64,000 nt of DNA, taken from positions 124,001-188,000 of the forward strand of contig NZ_AJWX01000002.1 in assembly GCF_000263855.1 (NCBI RefSeq), in the 5' to 3' direction. This DNA is from Pseudomonas sp. M47T1. Its GTDB lineage: Bacteria > Pseudomonadota > Gammaproteobacteria > Pseudomonadales > Pseudomonadaceae. A program made the translations under genes and the position numbers. Under the pieces are notes generated by a model that did not search any database, had not been told where the DNA came from, and was given only the letters and a program-made list of their open reading frames with translations. This document shows positions 1 through 8,891 of the stretch, piece after piece; position 1 is the first letter of the stretch, and the number at the start of each line of letters is the position of its first letter.

Positions 1-25
1 CGCAAGCAGCGAGGCAGCCCCATGA
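1..25 (+). CDS. C-terminal tail of an upstream gene (partial)
   Basis: An open frame enters from the left edge and stops at the TGA at 23-25, giving the tail ASSEAAP. The stop overlaps the ATG at 22 in an ATGA arrangement, which is typical of translationally coupled Pseudomonas genes. Too little is present to name the product. Confidence 0.35.
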
Positions 26-192
26 GCGACCCCCGCGACAAGGCGGCTGCAACGCCGCCGCCCACCCTGGGCGAAGGCTGCCTCAGCCGTTACGACCCAG
101 AGGCGCTGAGCGACGAAGACGGCACCGAGTTTCCCGGTGCCGAAGCGTTGTGGGAGCAAACCCACCCAGCTGCGGACGCGGAAACCCAGTAA
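22..192 (+). CDS. Small acidic protein, 56 aa, unknown function
   Basis: The frame runs from ATG 22 to TAA 190-192 and encodes 56 residues, beginning MSDPRDKAAA and ending ADAETQ. It is rich in Asp, Glu, Pro and Ala, with no hydrophobic segment, so it is probably cytosolic. A GAGGCAG ribosome binding site lies 6-7 bases before the ATG, and the start overlaps the stop of the preceding gene by four bases, so the two are probably co-transcribed. I do not recognise the family. The convincing RBS and coupling argue for a real gene; the short length and the truncated context limit confidence. Confidence 0.55.
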   Translation: MSDPRDKAAATPPPTLGEGCLSRYDPEALSDEDGTEFPGAEALWEQTHPAADAETQ

Positions 193-193
193 C

Positions 194-289
194 AGCTGCC
201 GCCAGGCTGCCAAGGCCTGCACCGCGGGCCCGTGATCGGCATCACACCGCCTAAGGTCCTGCGGACCGTTTCGCAGCCTGGCAGCAGCT
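194..289. repeat. Intergenic inverted-repeat element (REPIN-like)
   Basis: The arm AGCTGCCGCCAGGCTGC (194-210) pairs with GCAGCCTGGCAGCAGCT (273-289) with one mismatch, across a loop of about 62 bases. A related element lies at 45286-45378 and a shorter relative at 54475-54534. It sits between convergent genes and may also help end transcription. Confidence 0.6.
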
Positions 290-339
290 TCCCCGGTTGC
301 ATCTTGTTTATGGCCCTCGTGAGGAACCAATGTTCAGCG

Positions 340-1329
340 CTAAACCCGGTGCTTGATCCTGCGCAACAGCGGCCCCCCGACCATGGCCGCAAACACCGGC
401 CCGCCGGCCACCAGGTAGAAATAGTAAGTCACTACCCGCCAAATCAGAATCGCAGCCGCCGCTGTCGATTTACCCACCATGGGCGCCAGCAGCGCCGCCG
501 AGGTCAATTCCGCAGCCCCCGCCCCTCCTGGCAACAGGCTGAACTGCCCGGCACTCAGCGAGAGCATCTGGATCAGGAAAGTCCAGGCCCAGCGCACGTC
601 CACGCCCAACCCCTGCAGCGCCAGGTACAGCACGCTGTAGCGCACGGCCCAGTGCAGGCAGGTCAGCACGAACACCATCAACAGTGTGCGAGGCGGCAGG
701 GCGCAGGTGTCGCCGAACGCTTCTAGAAAATGCAGCAGTTTGCGCGCCCAGCGTCGACGCTTGCTGGCGTGCACGCCTACCAGGCGCAGCAGCTTGCCGT
801 TGAAGCGCAGTACCTGACGGTGCCAGCGCACCAGGGCAACGGCCAGCCCCAGGCCACTGACCATCAGCAGCGCACTGAGCGTCAGCAGCCATTGCAGGCT
901 GTGATTGAGGTGATGGAACAGGGCGTAGAGAAAGATCCCCAGCAGCGCGCAGAGGAAAAACACCAGGTCACTGAGCTGATCCATGGCGAACACGGCACTG
1001 GCCCGAGCCGGTCGAATACCGTGGCGGCCGAGCAGCGCCAGCAGGGTCAATGGCCCGCCACTGCCGCCGGGGGTGGCGCAAATGGCGAACTCGGTCGACA
1101 TCACGGTGCCCAGGCAGCGTCGCAGGTTCAGGCCGCTGGCCATGGCACCCAGCAACAGGCGTAACCGCAGGGCATTGATACACCAGCACAGCATTATCAT
1201 CGCGAACATCAGCGGCCACAGGCCAGCAGGGAACCGTTGCAGGCGGTCGAGCATGTCGACACCACCCAGGCACAGCGGTATCAGCACCACTACCACAATG
1301 CCGAGCGCCAGCCACCACCAGCGTTTCAT
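340..1329 (-). CDS. YbhN/UPF0104-family integral membrane protein
   Basis: A 329-residue inner-membrane protein with about eight hydrophobic segments. The first is at residues 5-22, and a conserved loop reads STEFAICATPGGSGGPLTL near residues 98-116. This pattern fits the lysylphosphatidylglycerol-synthase transmembrane region / UPF0104 (YbhN) superfamily, whose members are often flippase- or synthase-associated envelope proteins. The soluble acyltransferase half of MprF is absent. The ATG at 1329 overlaps the stop of the DUF2334 gene by four bases (ATGA), so this is the last gene of a leftward operon that also contains a GT4 glycosyltransferase. A role in glycolipid or cell-surface polysaccharide metabolism is inferred from context only. 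Confidence 0.85.
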   Translation of the reverse strand: MKRWWWLALGIVVVVLIPLCLGGVDMLDRLQRFPAGLWPLMFAMIMLCWCINALRLRLLLGAMASGLNLRRCLGTVMSTEFAICATPGGSGGPLTLLALLGRHGIRPARASAVFAMDQLSDLVFFLCALLGIFLYALFHHLNHSLQWLLTLSALLMVSGLGLAVALVRWHRQVLRFNGKLLRLVGVHASKRRRWARKLLHFLEAFGDTCALPPRTLLMVFVLTCLHWAVRYSVLYLALQGLGVDVRWAWTFLIQMLSLSAGQFSLLPGGAGAAELTSAALLAPMVGKSTAAAAILIWRVVTYYFYLVAGGPVFAAMVGGPLLRRIKHRV

Positions 1330-2081
1330 GCGGCGTTGCGCGCCTGAACCTGGCGTTGCAGCCAGGCCAGCTTGGTCAAGGGTTCCCGGCCTTGCGCAAG
1401 CAGGCGCTGCAAGGTGTCCAGCCAGTATTGCCGGGAATAGTCATGGCGCATGTCCACCGGGTGAAGGCCCAGGCGGATGCAGGGCGCATCCTGGGCCTGT
1501 TGTTCACGCCAGTGGCTGACCACTTTCGACAGGCCGCGACGCCAGGCGCTGCCTGCGCTCCAGACCAGGCCCGGGGCGGGGACCTCGCTGAAATCCGGCA
1601 GGCGATACAGCTGCTGCGGTCCGCTGGTGTAACTCAACGGCAGGCGCTGGAGGGCGCGGCGGGTGCCCTCGCTCATCAGCCAGGCCGGCGCGACAAACCC
1701 CTGCACAGGCCAGTCGTTGCGGGCGAACACCTCAAGGCCCGCTTCCAGGCGAATCAGTGCATCGACCTCGGACAACTGATAGAACTCACCTTCCCAGGTG
1801 TACACCCGGCGCATGAAGTAGTCACGGGGGGTATGCGGCATGGGCCCGTCATCGGCGTGGTAGAAGCCGTGCAGCGCAAGCTCATCGCCGCGGGCCAGGC
1901 GGGTGTCCATCATGCGGCGAAACGCCGGGAAGTTGTGCAGGTGGTTGTGATGGTGGAAATCCGGCACCACCAGCAGTGTCATGGGCACCTGGCCCAGCGC
2001 GTCCACCGCGTCGACGAAGGGTTTGTAGTGTTCCCAGCTCTCCGGGGACACGTCATGCAGTACCAGCATTACTTCAGCCAT
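1326..2081 (-). CDS. DUF2334 polysaccharide-deacetylase-like protein
   Basis: About 251 residues. The N-terminus MAEVMLVLHDVSPESW carries the HDVSP motif, followed by ELALHGFYH near residue 80. Both are typical of the DUF2334 branch of the NodB/polysaccharide deacetylase fold, where Asp and His residues bind a metal. I start it at ATG 2081 because AAGGTGG lies seven bases upstream; a GTG at 2102 is the alternative. The start overlaps the end of the upstream glycosyltransferase by 8 bases and the end overlaps yhbN-like 340-1329 by 4, so the three genes are coupled. A glycan- or glycolipid-modifying deacetylase is plausible; the substrate is unknown. Confidence 0.85.
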   Translation of the reverse strand: MAEVMLVLHDVSPESWEHYKPFVDAVDALGQVPMTLLVVPDFHHHNHLHNFPAFRRMMDTRLARGDELALHGFYHADDGPMPHTPRDYFMRRVYTWEGEFYQLSEVDALIRLEAGLEVFARNDWPVQGFVAPAWLMSEGTRRALQRLPLSYTSGPQQLYRLPDFSEVPAPGLVWSAGSAWRRGLSKVVSHWREQQAQDAPCIRLGLHPVDMRHDYSRQYWLDTLQRLLAQGREPLTKLAWLQRQVQARNAA

Positions 2082-3186
2082 GGCGAACCACCTTGTGAGC
2101 ACTGGTGCCCAGCACCGCGCGGTAATGTTCCAGGAGCCCGGCCACCACGGTGTCCCAAGCGTAATGCTGCTCGGCGTGGGCGCGTGCGCGCAGGCCGTAC
2201 TGATCGTCGCCGGCGAACAGCTCGCGCACGGTCTGCGCCATCGCCATCGCGTCGTTGGGCCGGCACAGCAGGCCGCAGTCCGCGTGCACGATCTCGGTGA
2301 AGGCCCCCGCCGCCACGGCCACCACCGGAATGCCGCTGGCCATGGCTTCCAGAATCACCAGGCCAAAGGTTTCCTGATCGCCGGCATGCAGCAGGGCGTC
2401 GGCGCTGGCCAGCAGCCGTGCCAGCTCATGGGCCGGCCGGAAGCTGTCCATCACGGTGACGTTGCGCGGCACATTGGCGGGCATGTGTGAACCCACCAAT
2501 AACAAATGGTACTTGGACCCCAAGCGCTTCATGCACTGCAACAGCACCGGCAGGTTTTTTTCCTTGGAACCGCGCCCGGCAAATATCAGCAGCCGGGTAT
2601 CGTCGCCGATGCCCAGCTCGGCGCGCAGGCCGGGGTCGCGGTGCGCCGGATTGAAGGTAGCAAGGTCCACGCCTAGCCGCTGCACGTGGACGTTGCCCAC
2701 CCCCAGGCCGCGCAGCTTGTCGGCCATCACCTGGCTGGGCGCCAGCACTCGGTCGAAGTTGCCGTACAGCTTGCTGACATAGGCCTCCACGTTGGGCGTG
2801 AACCAGTTGCCCATGCGGTTGCTCACCAGCAGCGGCAGGTCTGAGTGGTAAAAGCCGATGACTGGTACATCCAATTGACGCCGTGCGTCCAGGGCGGCCC
2901 AGGCCGTCAGGTACGGGTCGCCCACTTCGATGAGGTCTGGTTGCAAGTCTTTGAGCACATTGCGCCAGGGTGCCAGGCGCAAGGGAAAGCGATAGCCGTT
3001 GCCAAAGGGCAGGGCGGGGGCCGGCACCTGGTACACGCCGTTGTCTTCGTTCAGCGCCGGCCCAGGTATCAACAGGCTGTGGCGCACGCCGGGCGTGTGG
3101 ATGAGGCGCCGGTGTTTGGCATCAAGATAGGTTCTCACGCCGCCGCTGGCCGGGGCATAGAACATGGTGATGTCAGCGATATGCAC
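2074..3186 (-). CDS. Glycosyltransferase family 4 (GT-B)
   Basis: About 370 residues of a retaining GT-B glycosyltransferase. The N-terminal acceptor domain opens IADITMFYAPASGGVRTY, with a glycine-rich loop. The C-terminal donor domain holds AGRGSKEKN and the EX7E element ETFGLVILE followed by AMASGIPVV, which binds the sugar nucleotide. The frame is open upstream to 3297, but the GTG at 3186 is preceded by AGGGA at a good distance and places the start right before the conserved beta strand. It is the first gene of the operon with the DUF2334 and YbhN-like genes, overlapping the former by 8 bases. It probably glycosylates a lipid or envelope glycan. Confidence 0.87.
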   Translation of the reverse strand: MHIADITMFYAPASGGVRTYLDAKHRRLIHTPGVRHSLLIPGPALNEDNGVYQVPAPALPFGNGYRFPLRLAPWRNVLKDLQPDLIEVGDPYLTAWAALDARRQLDVPVIGFYHSDLPLLVSNRMGNWFTPNVEAYVSKLYGNFDRVLAPSQVMADKLRGLGVGNVHVQRLGVDLATFNPAHRDPGLRAELGIGDDTRLLIFAGRGSKEKNLPVLLQCMKRLGSKYHLLLVGSHMPANVPRNVTVMDSFRPAHELARLLASADALLHAGDQETFGLVILEAMASGIPVVAVAAGAFTEIVHADCGLLCRPNDAMAMAQTVRELFAGDDQYGLRARAHAEQHYAWDTVVAGLLEHYRAVLGTSAHKVVRHG

Positions 3187-3271
3187 GATCGGTATCCCTG
3201 CGCAGTGTCGTCCATAAGGTTGACCGCTGGCAGGGACAGTTGTTCGATCGGCATGGCGGGAAAGCCGGAGC

Positions 3272-3300
3272 GTGGGAGCTGGCAAGCCAGCTTCCACAGG
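3272..3300. repeat. REP-type palindrome
   Basis: GTGGGAGCTGGCAAGCCAGC followed by TTCCACAGG forms a compact hairpin. It belongs to the common Pseudomonas GTGGGAGCTGG repetitive extragenic palindrome class; a paired version is at 17467-17533. It lies just beyond the chemoreceptor stop codon. Confidence 0.7.
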
Positions 3301-3308
3301 TGCGGGCG

Positions 3309-5198
3309 TCAGATGCGGAAGCTGCCCACCAGCTGTTTCAGGCGGGTGGCCTGCTGCTCAAGGTCCGAGCAGGCGCGCAAGGTCGAGTGCAGGTTCTCGA
3401 TGCCTTCCTGGTTGAGGGTGTTGATCTCGTTGATGTCCATGTTGATTGAGTCCACCACGGCAGTCTGTTCCTCGGTGGCAGTGGCTACCGACTGGTTCAT
3501 ACCATCAATTTCGCCGATGCGCACGGTCACGCTGCCCAGGCGCTCGCCGGCCTGGTTGGCAATCGAAACGCTGTCTTGGCTGTGGCGTTGGCTTTCACCC
3601 ATGGTGTTCACCGATTCCCGGGCGCCCACCTGCAACTCCTCGATCATGCTTTGCACTTGCTGCGCCGATTCCTGGGTGCGGTGCGCCAGGTTGCGGACTT
3701 CGTCGGCCACCACCGCGAACCCGCGGCCGGCCTCGCCCGCGCGAGCCGCTTCGATGGCAGCGTTGAGCGCCAGCAGGTTGGTCTGCTGAGAAATGCTGGT
3801 GATCACTTCCAGGATCTGGCCGATGTTCACGGTTTTGCTGTTAAGGGTCTCGATATGGCCACTGGAGGTGCTGATCAAGTCCGACAGACGGTTCATGGCC
3901 TGGATGCTGTTGTCCACCACTTGCTGGCCTTCTTCAGCCAGGAGTCGGGCGCTGGTGGCGTGCTGCGACGCTTGCGCGGCGTTGTGAGCGATTTCCTGGG
4001 CGGCGGCGCCCAACTGGTTGATGGCGGCTGCCACACTGTTGGTGCGGTTGGCCTGTTCATCGGAGTTGAGCATCGACGAGTTGGAGGCTGCCACCACGCG
4101 CAGGGCCACTTCGTTGACCTGCTCGGTGGCTGACGACACCTCGCGAATGGAGCCGTGAATGCGTTCCACAAAGCGGTTGAACGCCCGGCCGAGCATCCCG
4201 AATTCGTCCTGGCTGTTGATCTGTAGGCGGCGCGTCAGGTCGCCTTCGCCTTCGGCGATGTTCTCCATGGCGCGAATCATGGTGTGCAGCGGGCCCATCA
4301 GCACGCGGATCAGCATGCCCAGCAGGGCAATGATGATGACCACGGCCACCACGGTGGCAATCAGCGCCGAGGTGCGGAACTGGCTGAGCATTGCATAGGC
4401 CTTGTCCTTGTCCACCGACAGGCCGATGTACCAATTGACCGAAGGCAGGCCCTTGACCTGGGCGAAAGTGACAATGCGGGTTTGGCCGCCGATCTGCACG
4501 TCATGCAGCTTGTCGTCGATCACCAGGTTGGCGTCGGGTGCCATGTCCTTGAGGGTTTTCATCACCAGGTCGCGGTTAGGGTGGACCAGGATCTTGCCAT
4601 CGGCGCTGACCAGGAACGCATGCCCCATGCCGCCAAAATCCAGCGAGCGGATGATCTTGTCCATGGTGTCCAGGCTCAGGTCGCCACCCACTACGCCCAG
4701 GTTGGTGGAGCCTTTGTTGGCCGCCTGCACAATCGAGATCACCAGCTTGCCAGTGCTCATGTCGATGTAGGGCTCGGTCAGGAACGCCCCGCTGGTCGTC
4801 AGGCCGCTCTTGTACCAGGGGCGAACGCGTGGGTCGTAGCCGGCCGGCATGGTGGTGACCGGCTTGTTATAGAAGTGCCCTTGCGGGTCACCCAGGTAGA
4901 TGTTCAGGAAGTTGTTGAGCAGGGTCGGCTGTTCCAGCACGTGGTAAACGTTTTCCGGATCCGGGTTGAGCTGAATGTTTTCGGCCACGTTCTGCACCAG
5001 CAGAATCCGTCCGCCCAGCCAGGCACTGATGTTGGTCGATGTGACATCGCCCATTTCATGAAGGTAGCTTTCCAGGTCCTTGCGGATCGCATTGCGCTGC
5101 AGGTAATCGTTATACAACGTAAACAGCGCAAAGGCCGCCAGCACTATCAGGGAGGCCGCGATGAGAATCTTGTGGCTGAATCTCAGGTTTTTATTCAT
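3309..5198 (-). CDS. Methyl-accepting chemotaxis protein with amino-acid-type dCache domain (PctA/McpG-like)
   Basis: A 629-residue transmembrane chemoreceptor. Order: TM1 (about 10-29), periplasmic dCache_1 (30-270), TM2 (about 280-300), HAMP (300-355), cytoplasmic signalling domain with the hairpin tip [20 protein letters not shown]. The ligand pocket residues of the amino-acid dCache motif are all visible at the positions I know from P. aeruginosa PctA: Tyr121, Arg126, Trp128, Tyr129, Tyr144, Asp146 and Asp173. This supports binding of an amino acid or an amine such as GABA (McpG of P. putida lies in this neighbourhood as I recall). It signals to CheA/CheW. Monocistronic; no C-terminal CheR-docking pentapeptide is seen (ends GSFRI). 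Confidence 0.92.
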   Translation of the reverse strand: MNKNLRFSHKILIAASLIVLAAFALFTLYNDYLQRNAIRKDLESYLHEMGDVTSTNISAWLGGRILLVQNVAENIQLNPDPENVYHVLEQPTLLNNFLNIYLGDPQGHFYNKPVTTMPAGYDPRVRPWYKSGLTTSGAFLTEPYIDMSTGKLVISIVQAANKGSTNLGVVGGDLSLDTMDKIIRSLDFGGMGHAFLVSADGKILVHPNRDLVMKTLKDMAPDANLVIDDKLHDVQIGGQTRIVTFAQVKGLPSVNWYIGLSVDKDKAYAMLSQFRTSALIATVVAVVIIIALLGMLIRVLMGPLHTMIRAMENIAEGEGDLTRRLQINSQDEFGMLGRAFNRFVERIHGSIREVSSATEQVNEVALRVVAASNSSMLNSDEQANRTNSVAAAINQLGAAAQEIAHNAAQASQHATSARLLAEEGQQVVDNSIQAMNRLSDLISTSSGHIETLNSKTVNIGQILEVITSISQQTNLLALNAAIEAARAGEAGRGFAVVADEVRNLAHRTQESAQQVQSMIEELQVGARESVNTMGESQRHSQDSVSIANQAGERLGSVTVRIGEIDGMNQSVATATEEQTAVVDSINMDINEINTLNQEGIENLHSTLRACSDLEQQATRLKQLVGSFRI

Positions 5199-5351
5199 GA
5201 GGGATACGATCCGCTAAGGTCTTAATTCGGGGCAGGTGGATTAAACAGTGCCTTCATCCCTTAAAGGCGGGGGCTGAACGTTTTCTTGGACGTATGGGTT
5301 TTCACCCGTTCTATCGACCGAGGCGGCGAAAAACTTAAGCGAGGTGACGAA

Positions 5352-6830
5352 ATGCCCGACATTGCGCAATTGCTCATTGGCGCCGACCTGTCTGGACAGC
5401 CAGTGGGCCAGCACCTGCGGCTGGCCAATCGTCATGGCTTGATCGCTGGCGCCACCGGCACCGGCAAGACCGTCACCCTGCAACGCCTGGCTGAAGCCTT
5501 CAGTGACGCCGGCGTGGCCGTGTTCGCCGCCGATATAAAGGGCGACCTGTGCGGCCTGGCCGCTGCGGGCGCGCCCAGTGGCACGGTGGCCGAGCGCATT
5601 GCCGGCATGCCATGGCTACAGCACCGCCCCCAGGCGTACCCGGTCACGTTGTGGGACGTGCACGGGCACAGCGGCCACCCGCTGCGCACCACCATCAGCG
5701 AAATGGGCCCCTTACTGCTCGGTAGCCTGCTGCAACTCACTGATAGCCAGCAAGCGGCACTGTACGCAACGTTCAAGGTGGCCGACCGCGAAGGGTTGCT
5801 GTTGCTGGACCTCAAGGACCTGAAGGCGTTGCTAGGTTACCTGCGCGACACCCCACAGGCGCTGGGCGATGACAGCGCGCTGATGACCAGCGGTTCCAGC
5901 CAGGCGCTGCTGCGACGCCTGGCTACCTTGGAGCAACAAGGCGCCGACGCGCTGTTCGGTGAACCGGCGCTGCACCTGCAAGACCTGCTGACACCGGGGG
6001 GCGATGGGCGCGGGCGCATTCACCTGCTCGATGCCAGCCGGTTGGTGCACGAAGCGCCCAAGGTCTATGCAACGTTCCTGCTGTGGCTGCTGGCCGAACT
6101 GTTCGAGCAGTTGCCCGAGCGCGGCGATGCCGACAAACCCTTGCTGGCGCTGTTCTTCGACGAAGCGCACCTGCTGTTCGGCGACACGCCCAAGGCCTTG
6201 CAGGACCGCTTGGAACAAGTGGTGCGGCTGATTCGCTCGAAGGGCGTGGGCGTGTATTTCGTCACCCAATCGCCCACCGACCTACCCGACAATGTGCTGG
6301 CGCAACTGGGCTTGCGGGTGCAGCACGGCCTGCGCGCATTCACCGCCAAGGAGCAGAAGTCGCTCAAGGCCGTGGCCGACGGCTTTCGCCCCAACCCGGC
6401 GTTCGACAGCCTGGCCGTACTCACGGAACTGGGCATTGGCGAAGCGCTGGTCGGCACCCTGCAGGACAAAGGCACGCCCGCCATGGTGCAGCGGGTGCTG
6501 GTGGCTCCGCCGCAATCGCGCATTGGGCCGTTGAATGAAGCCGAGCGCGCGGCGATCATCGCCGCTTCGCCGCTGGCGGGGCGTTATGACAAACCCATCG
6601 ACCGTGAATCGGCGTACGAAATGCTGCTTGCGCGCAAGGCGCCGCCTGCGGATGAAAGTGCGGAGCCGGCGCCAGCGGGTACCCGCCTGGCCGACAAGGC
6701 CGGGGAATTGCTGGGCGGGGTAGCGGGGCAGGCGATCAAGTCGGCCATGCGTCAGGCCGCCAGCCAGTTGGGACGAGAGCTGGTACGCGGGTTGATGGGT
6801 TCCTTGCTGGGCAGCAAAAAACGCCGCTGA
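5352..6830 (+). CDS. DUF853/HerA-like P-loop ATPase
   Basis: 492 residues. Walker A is GATGTGKT at residues 33-40, followed by FAADIKGDLCGLA. Walker B is LFFDEAHLLFG in the middle of the protein. A conserved block YFVTQSPTDLPDNVLAQLG follows, as in the YjgR/DUF853 relatives of the HerA-FtsK translocases. The C-terminal ~70 residues are low complexity and end in a basic SLLGSKKRR. The ATG at 5352 is chosen because GAGGTGA precedes it by seven bases; the upstream frame from 5286 lacks a comparable site. Its cellular role is not established; members are thought to be hexameric nucleic-acid motor ATPases. It stands alone, convergent with the phosphate transporter. Confidence 0.88.
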   Translation: MPDIAQLLIGADLSGQPVGQHLRLANRHGLIAGATGTGKTVTLQRLAEAFSDAGVAVFAADIKGDLCGLAAAGAPSGTVAERIAGMPWLQHRPQAYPVTLWDVHGHSGHPLRTTISEMGPLLLGSLLQLTDSQQAALYATFKVADREGLLLLDLKDLKALLGYLRDTPQALGDDSALMTSGSSQALLRRLATLEQQGADALFGEPALHLQDLLTPGGDGRGRIHLLDASRLVHEAPKVYATFLLWLLAELFEQLPERGDADKPLLALFFDEAHLLFGDTPKALQDRLEQVVRLIRSKGVGVYFVTQSPTDLPDNVLAQLGLRVQHGLRAFTAKEQKSLKAVADGFRPNPAFDSLAVLTELGIGEALVGTLQDKGTPAMVQRVLVAPPQSRIGPLNEAERAAIIAASPLAGRYDKPIDRESAYEMLLARKAPPADESAEPAPAGTRLADKAGELLGGVAGQAIKSAMRQAASQLGRELVRGLMGSLLGSKKRR

Positions 6831-6873
6831 AGGCTGCGCTGGCCCCAGCGACGGTAGGGCGGTGTGAACCAAC

Positions 6874-6901
6874 AAAAAAGGCGCCCGAAGGCGCCTTTTT
6901 C
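6874..6901. terminator. Bidirectional Rho-independent terminator
   Basis: AAAAAAGGCGCCCGAAGGCGCCTTTTT is a GC-rich hairpin flanked by A and T runs. It lies between the ends of the converging ATPase and phosphate transporter genes and can serve both strands. Confidence 0.9.
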
Positions 6902-6915
6902 CAACTGTTGTGGGG

Positions 6916-8388
6916 TTACGACACGAACTTCGACGACAGCCAGAACAGGCCCGCCGCCAGGGCCATCGAGGCCGGCAGGGTCAGTACCCAGGCCAGCATG
7001 ATGGTCTTGATGGTGCCGCCTTGCAGGCCGCTCTTGTTGGCCACCATGGTGCCAGCCACGCCCGAGGACAGCACGTGGGTGGTGGACACCGGCAGGCTGA
7101 ATACGTTGGCCAGGCCAATGGACAGCGCCGCTGTGATCTGCGCCGACATGCCTTGGGCGTAGGTCATGCCCTGCTTGCCGATTTTCTCGCCAATGGTCAG
7201 AACCACGCGTTTCCAGCCGATCATGGTGCCCAGGCCCAACGCCAGCGCCACGGCTACCACGACCCAGAAGGGCGCGTATTCAGTGGTGGTCGTGAGGTCC
7301 TTGCGCAGTTTTTCCAGGTCTGATTTTTCACGCGAATCCAGTGCCGGCAGCTTGCCGACCTGACGCGCGGTGTCGTCCAGGCACAGCAGGTAGCGGCGCA
7401 CTTCGATGCGTTGCTCCGCTGCCAGCGAGTGGTAGTCCGAAACGCCGTTCAGGGTGGTCAGCAGTGCCTTGATGGTCGGCTCGGTCTGCTGCGGCTCGCA
7501 ACGGAACTGGTCCGGCAGGTCGCCGCTCTGGGACTTGCCCAAAGCCAGGTATTCGCCCAGGGTCGGGGCGTTGCGCTGGTAGAACTGGCTCAGGTGCAGG
7601 GTAGCGTCGCGGGTGCGTTCGATCTGGTAGGTGGTGCTGCTCAGGTCCAGCACGAATTGCGCAGGCACGATGCCGATCAGCACCAGCATGATCAGGCCGA
7701 TACCCTTTTGACCGTCGTTGGAACCGTGCACGAAGCTCACGGCCATGGCCGAAACCACCAGAACCAGGCGGTTCCAGAACGGTGGATGTTTCTTGGAGTC
7801 GGTCTTTTTACGCTGCTCGGGCGTCTTGTGCATGTTGGACAGCGGGCGCCACCATTTCAGCGCGATCAGCACCAGCGCGGCGAGGAAAAAGCCGACGATA
7901 GGCGAGACCACCAGCGAGGCGCCGATGTCGATTGCCTTCTGCCAGTTGACGCCCTTGCCCAGCGGAATGTGGTTGAGCATGGCGTTGGCCAGGCCCACGC
8001 CCAGGATCGAACCGATCAGGGTGTGCGAGCTGGACGACGGAATGCCGAAGTACCAGGTACCCAGGTTCCACGCGATAGCCGCCGCCAGCAGCGAGAACAC
8101 CATGGCCAGGCCCTGACCGGTATTGACGTTGATCAGCAGTTCGACTGGCAACAGGTGAACGATGGCGTACGCCACGCCTACACCGCCAAACAGCACGCCC
8201 AGGAAGTTGAAAGCGCCGGAAAAGAACACGGCCAGGTGAGGCGGCATGGCTTTGGTATAAATGACAGTAGCGACCGCGTTGGCGGTGTCATGAAAGCCAT
8301 TGATGAACTCGAAAGCCAGGACAAAGGCGAGAGCGAAGAAAAGGCTCACCAGTACCCAGGCGTCGACTCCGTGGAATAAATCAATCAT
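6916..8388 (-). CDS. pitA: Pit-family inorganic phosphate transporter
   Basis: 490 residues, a low-affinity metal-phosphate/H+ symporter of the PHO4/PiT family in the inner membrane. The two inverted family repeats are visible: GFHDTANAVATVIYTKAM near residue 31 and HGSNDGQKGIGLIM near residue 220. About ten to eleven membrane segments are predicted, with a soluble loop of roughly 130 residues in the middle (residues 245-375) and a second signature-like stretch LSIGLANVFSLPVSTTHV near the C-terminus. Length agrees with PitA. No Pho box was recognised upstream, in keeping with constitutive Pit genes. Confidence 0.93.
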   Translation of the reverse strand: MIDLFHGVDAWVLVSLFFALAFVLAFEFINGFHDTANAVATVIYTKAMPPHLAVFFSGAFNFLGVLFGGVGVAYAIVHLLPVELLINVNTGQGLAMVFSLLAAAIAWNLGTWYFGIPSSSSHTLIGSILGVGLANAMLNHIPLGKGVNWQKAIDIGASLVVSPIVGFFLAALVLIALKWWRPLSNMHKTPEQRKKTDSKKHPPFWNRLVLVVSAMAVSFVHGSNDGQKGIGLIMLVLIGIVPAQFVLDLSSTTYQIERTRDATLHLSQFYQRNAPTLGEYLALGKSQSGDLPDQFRCEPQQTEPTIKALLTTLNGVSDYHSLAAEQRIEVRRYLLCLDDTARQVGKLPALDSREKSDLEKLRKDLTTTTEYAPFWVVVAVALALGLGTMIGWKRVVLTIGEKIGKQGMTYAQGMSAQITAALSIGLANVFSLPVSTTHVLSSGVAGTMVANKSGLQGGTIKTIMLAWVLTLPASMALAAGLFWLSSKFVS

Positions 8389-8690
8389 GAAGGTTTTCTG
8401 ACCCGGTCATAAGGGGGCGCGATTATGCCAGAAAACCCTGCAAATCGATGCCCTCGGTGCTGGCCGGTAACAAATTTCGACAATTTGGTCAGGTATGCCC
8501 AGGACAGCCTACCTAGGGGGGCAGGTAGGCGGGAGCCGCGTAATAGCGGGCTTTGGCCGGGAAAATAGCGGTGTTTCAGGCGGTTTGAGAGCCCTCAAAC
8601 GCTCGTATGAAATTTTCCCGTCATCCCGCTGTCACGAAGCCGAGGGCGGCTTCTCGACGGTTGGGCACGCCATCTGAGTGCAATCAGCGG
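8389..8690. other. Gene-free interval upstream of pitA
   Basis: About 300 bases that should hold the pitA promoter (leftward). A short inverted repeat, CCTACCT at 8508-8514 with AGGTAGG at 8523-8529, is present without a T run. An open frame at 8495-8677 has no good ribosome site and no recognisable content, so I do not call it. Confidence 0.5.
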
Positions 8691-8891
8691 TCAAGGTTCC
8701 TCGCCCTTGAGGTCCTTTTCTATTTTCTGCAATTCCTGGGTGAACGCCTGGTCGAGCAGACTGGCGCGCTTGCGCCACGGCTTGCGCTCCGGCTCTGGCT
8801 GGGCGGCATAAGTGGTGACTTCGCCACCGTAAACATCCTTGTAACGTTGTTCCTGGCGCTCAAGTTCCGCGCGCAGTTCATCTTTCGTCAC
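8691..8891 (-). CDS. Small conserved hypothetical protein, 66 aa
   Basis: Reads [20 protein letters not shown] at the N-terminus from a GTG at 8891, with AGGTAAC about six bases upstream. It is highly charged, predicted mostly helical, with a central [20 protein letters not shown] segment and no membrane span. The longer frame to 9074 has an arginine-rich, unlikely N-terminus and no ribosome site. I recall a similar small protein between pitA and pcaR in P. putida; its function is unknown. Confidence 0.75.
   Translation of the reverse strand: MTKDELRAELERQEQRYKDVYGGEVTTYAAQPEPERKPWRKRASLLDQAFTQELQKIEKDLKGEEP

Noticed and set aside
8495..8677. 60-codon plus-strand frame upstream of pitA
   Set aside because: No ribosome site and no coherent protein character.
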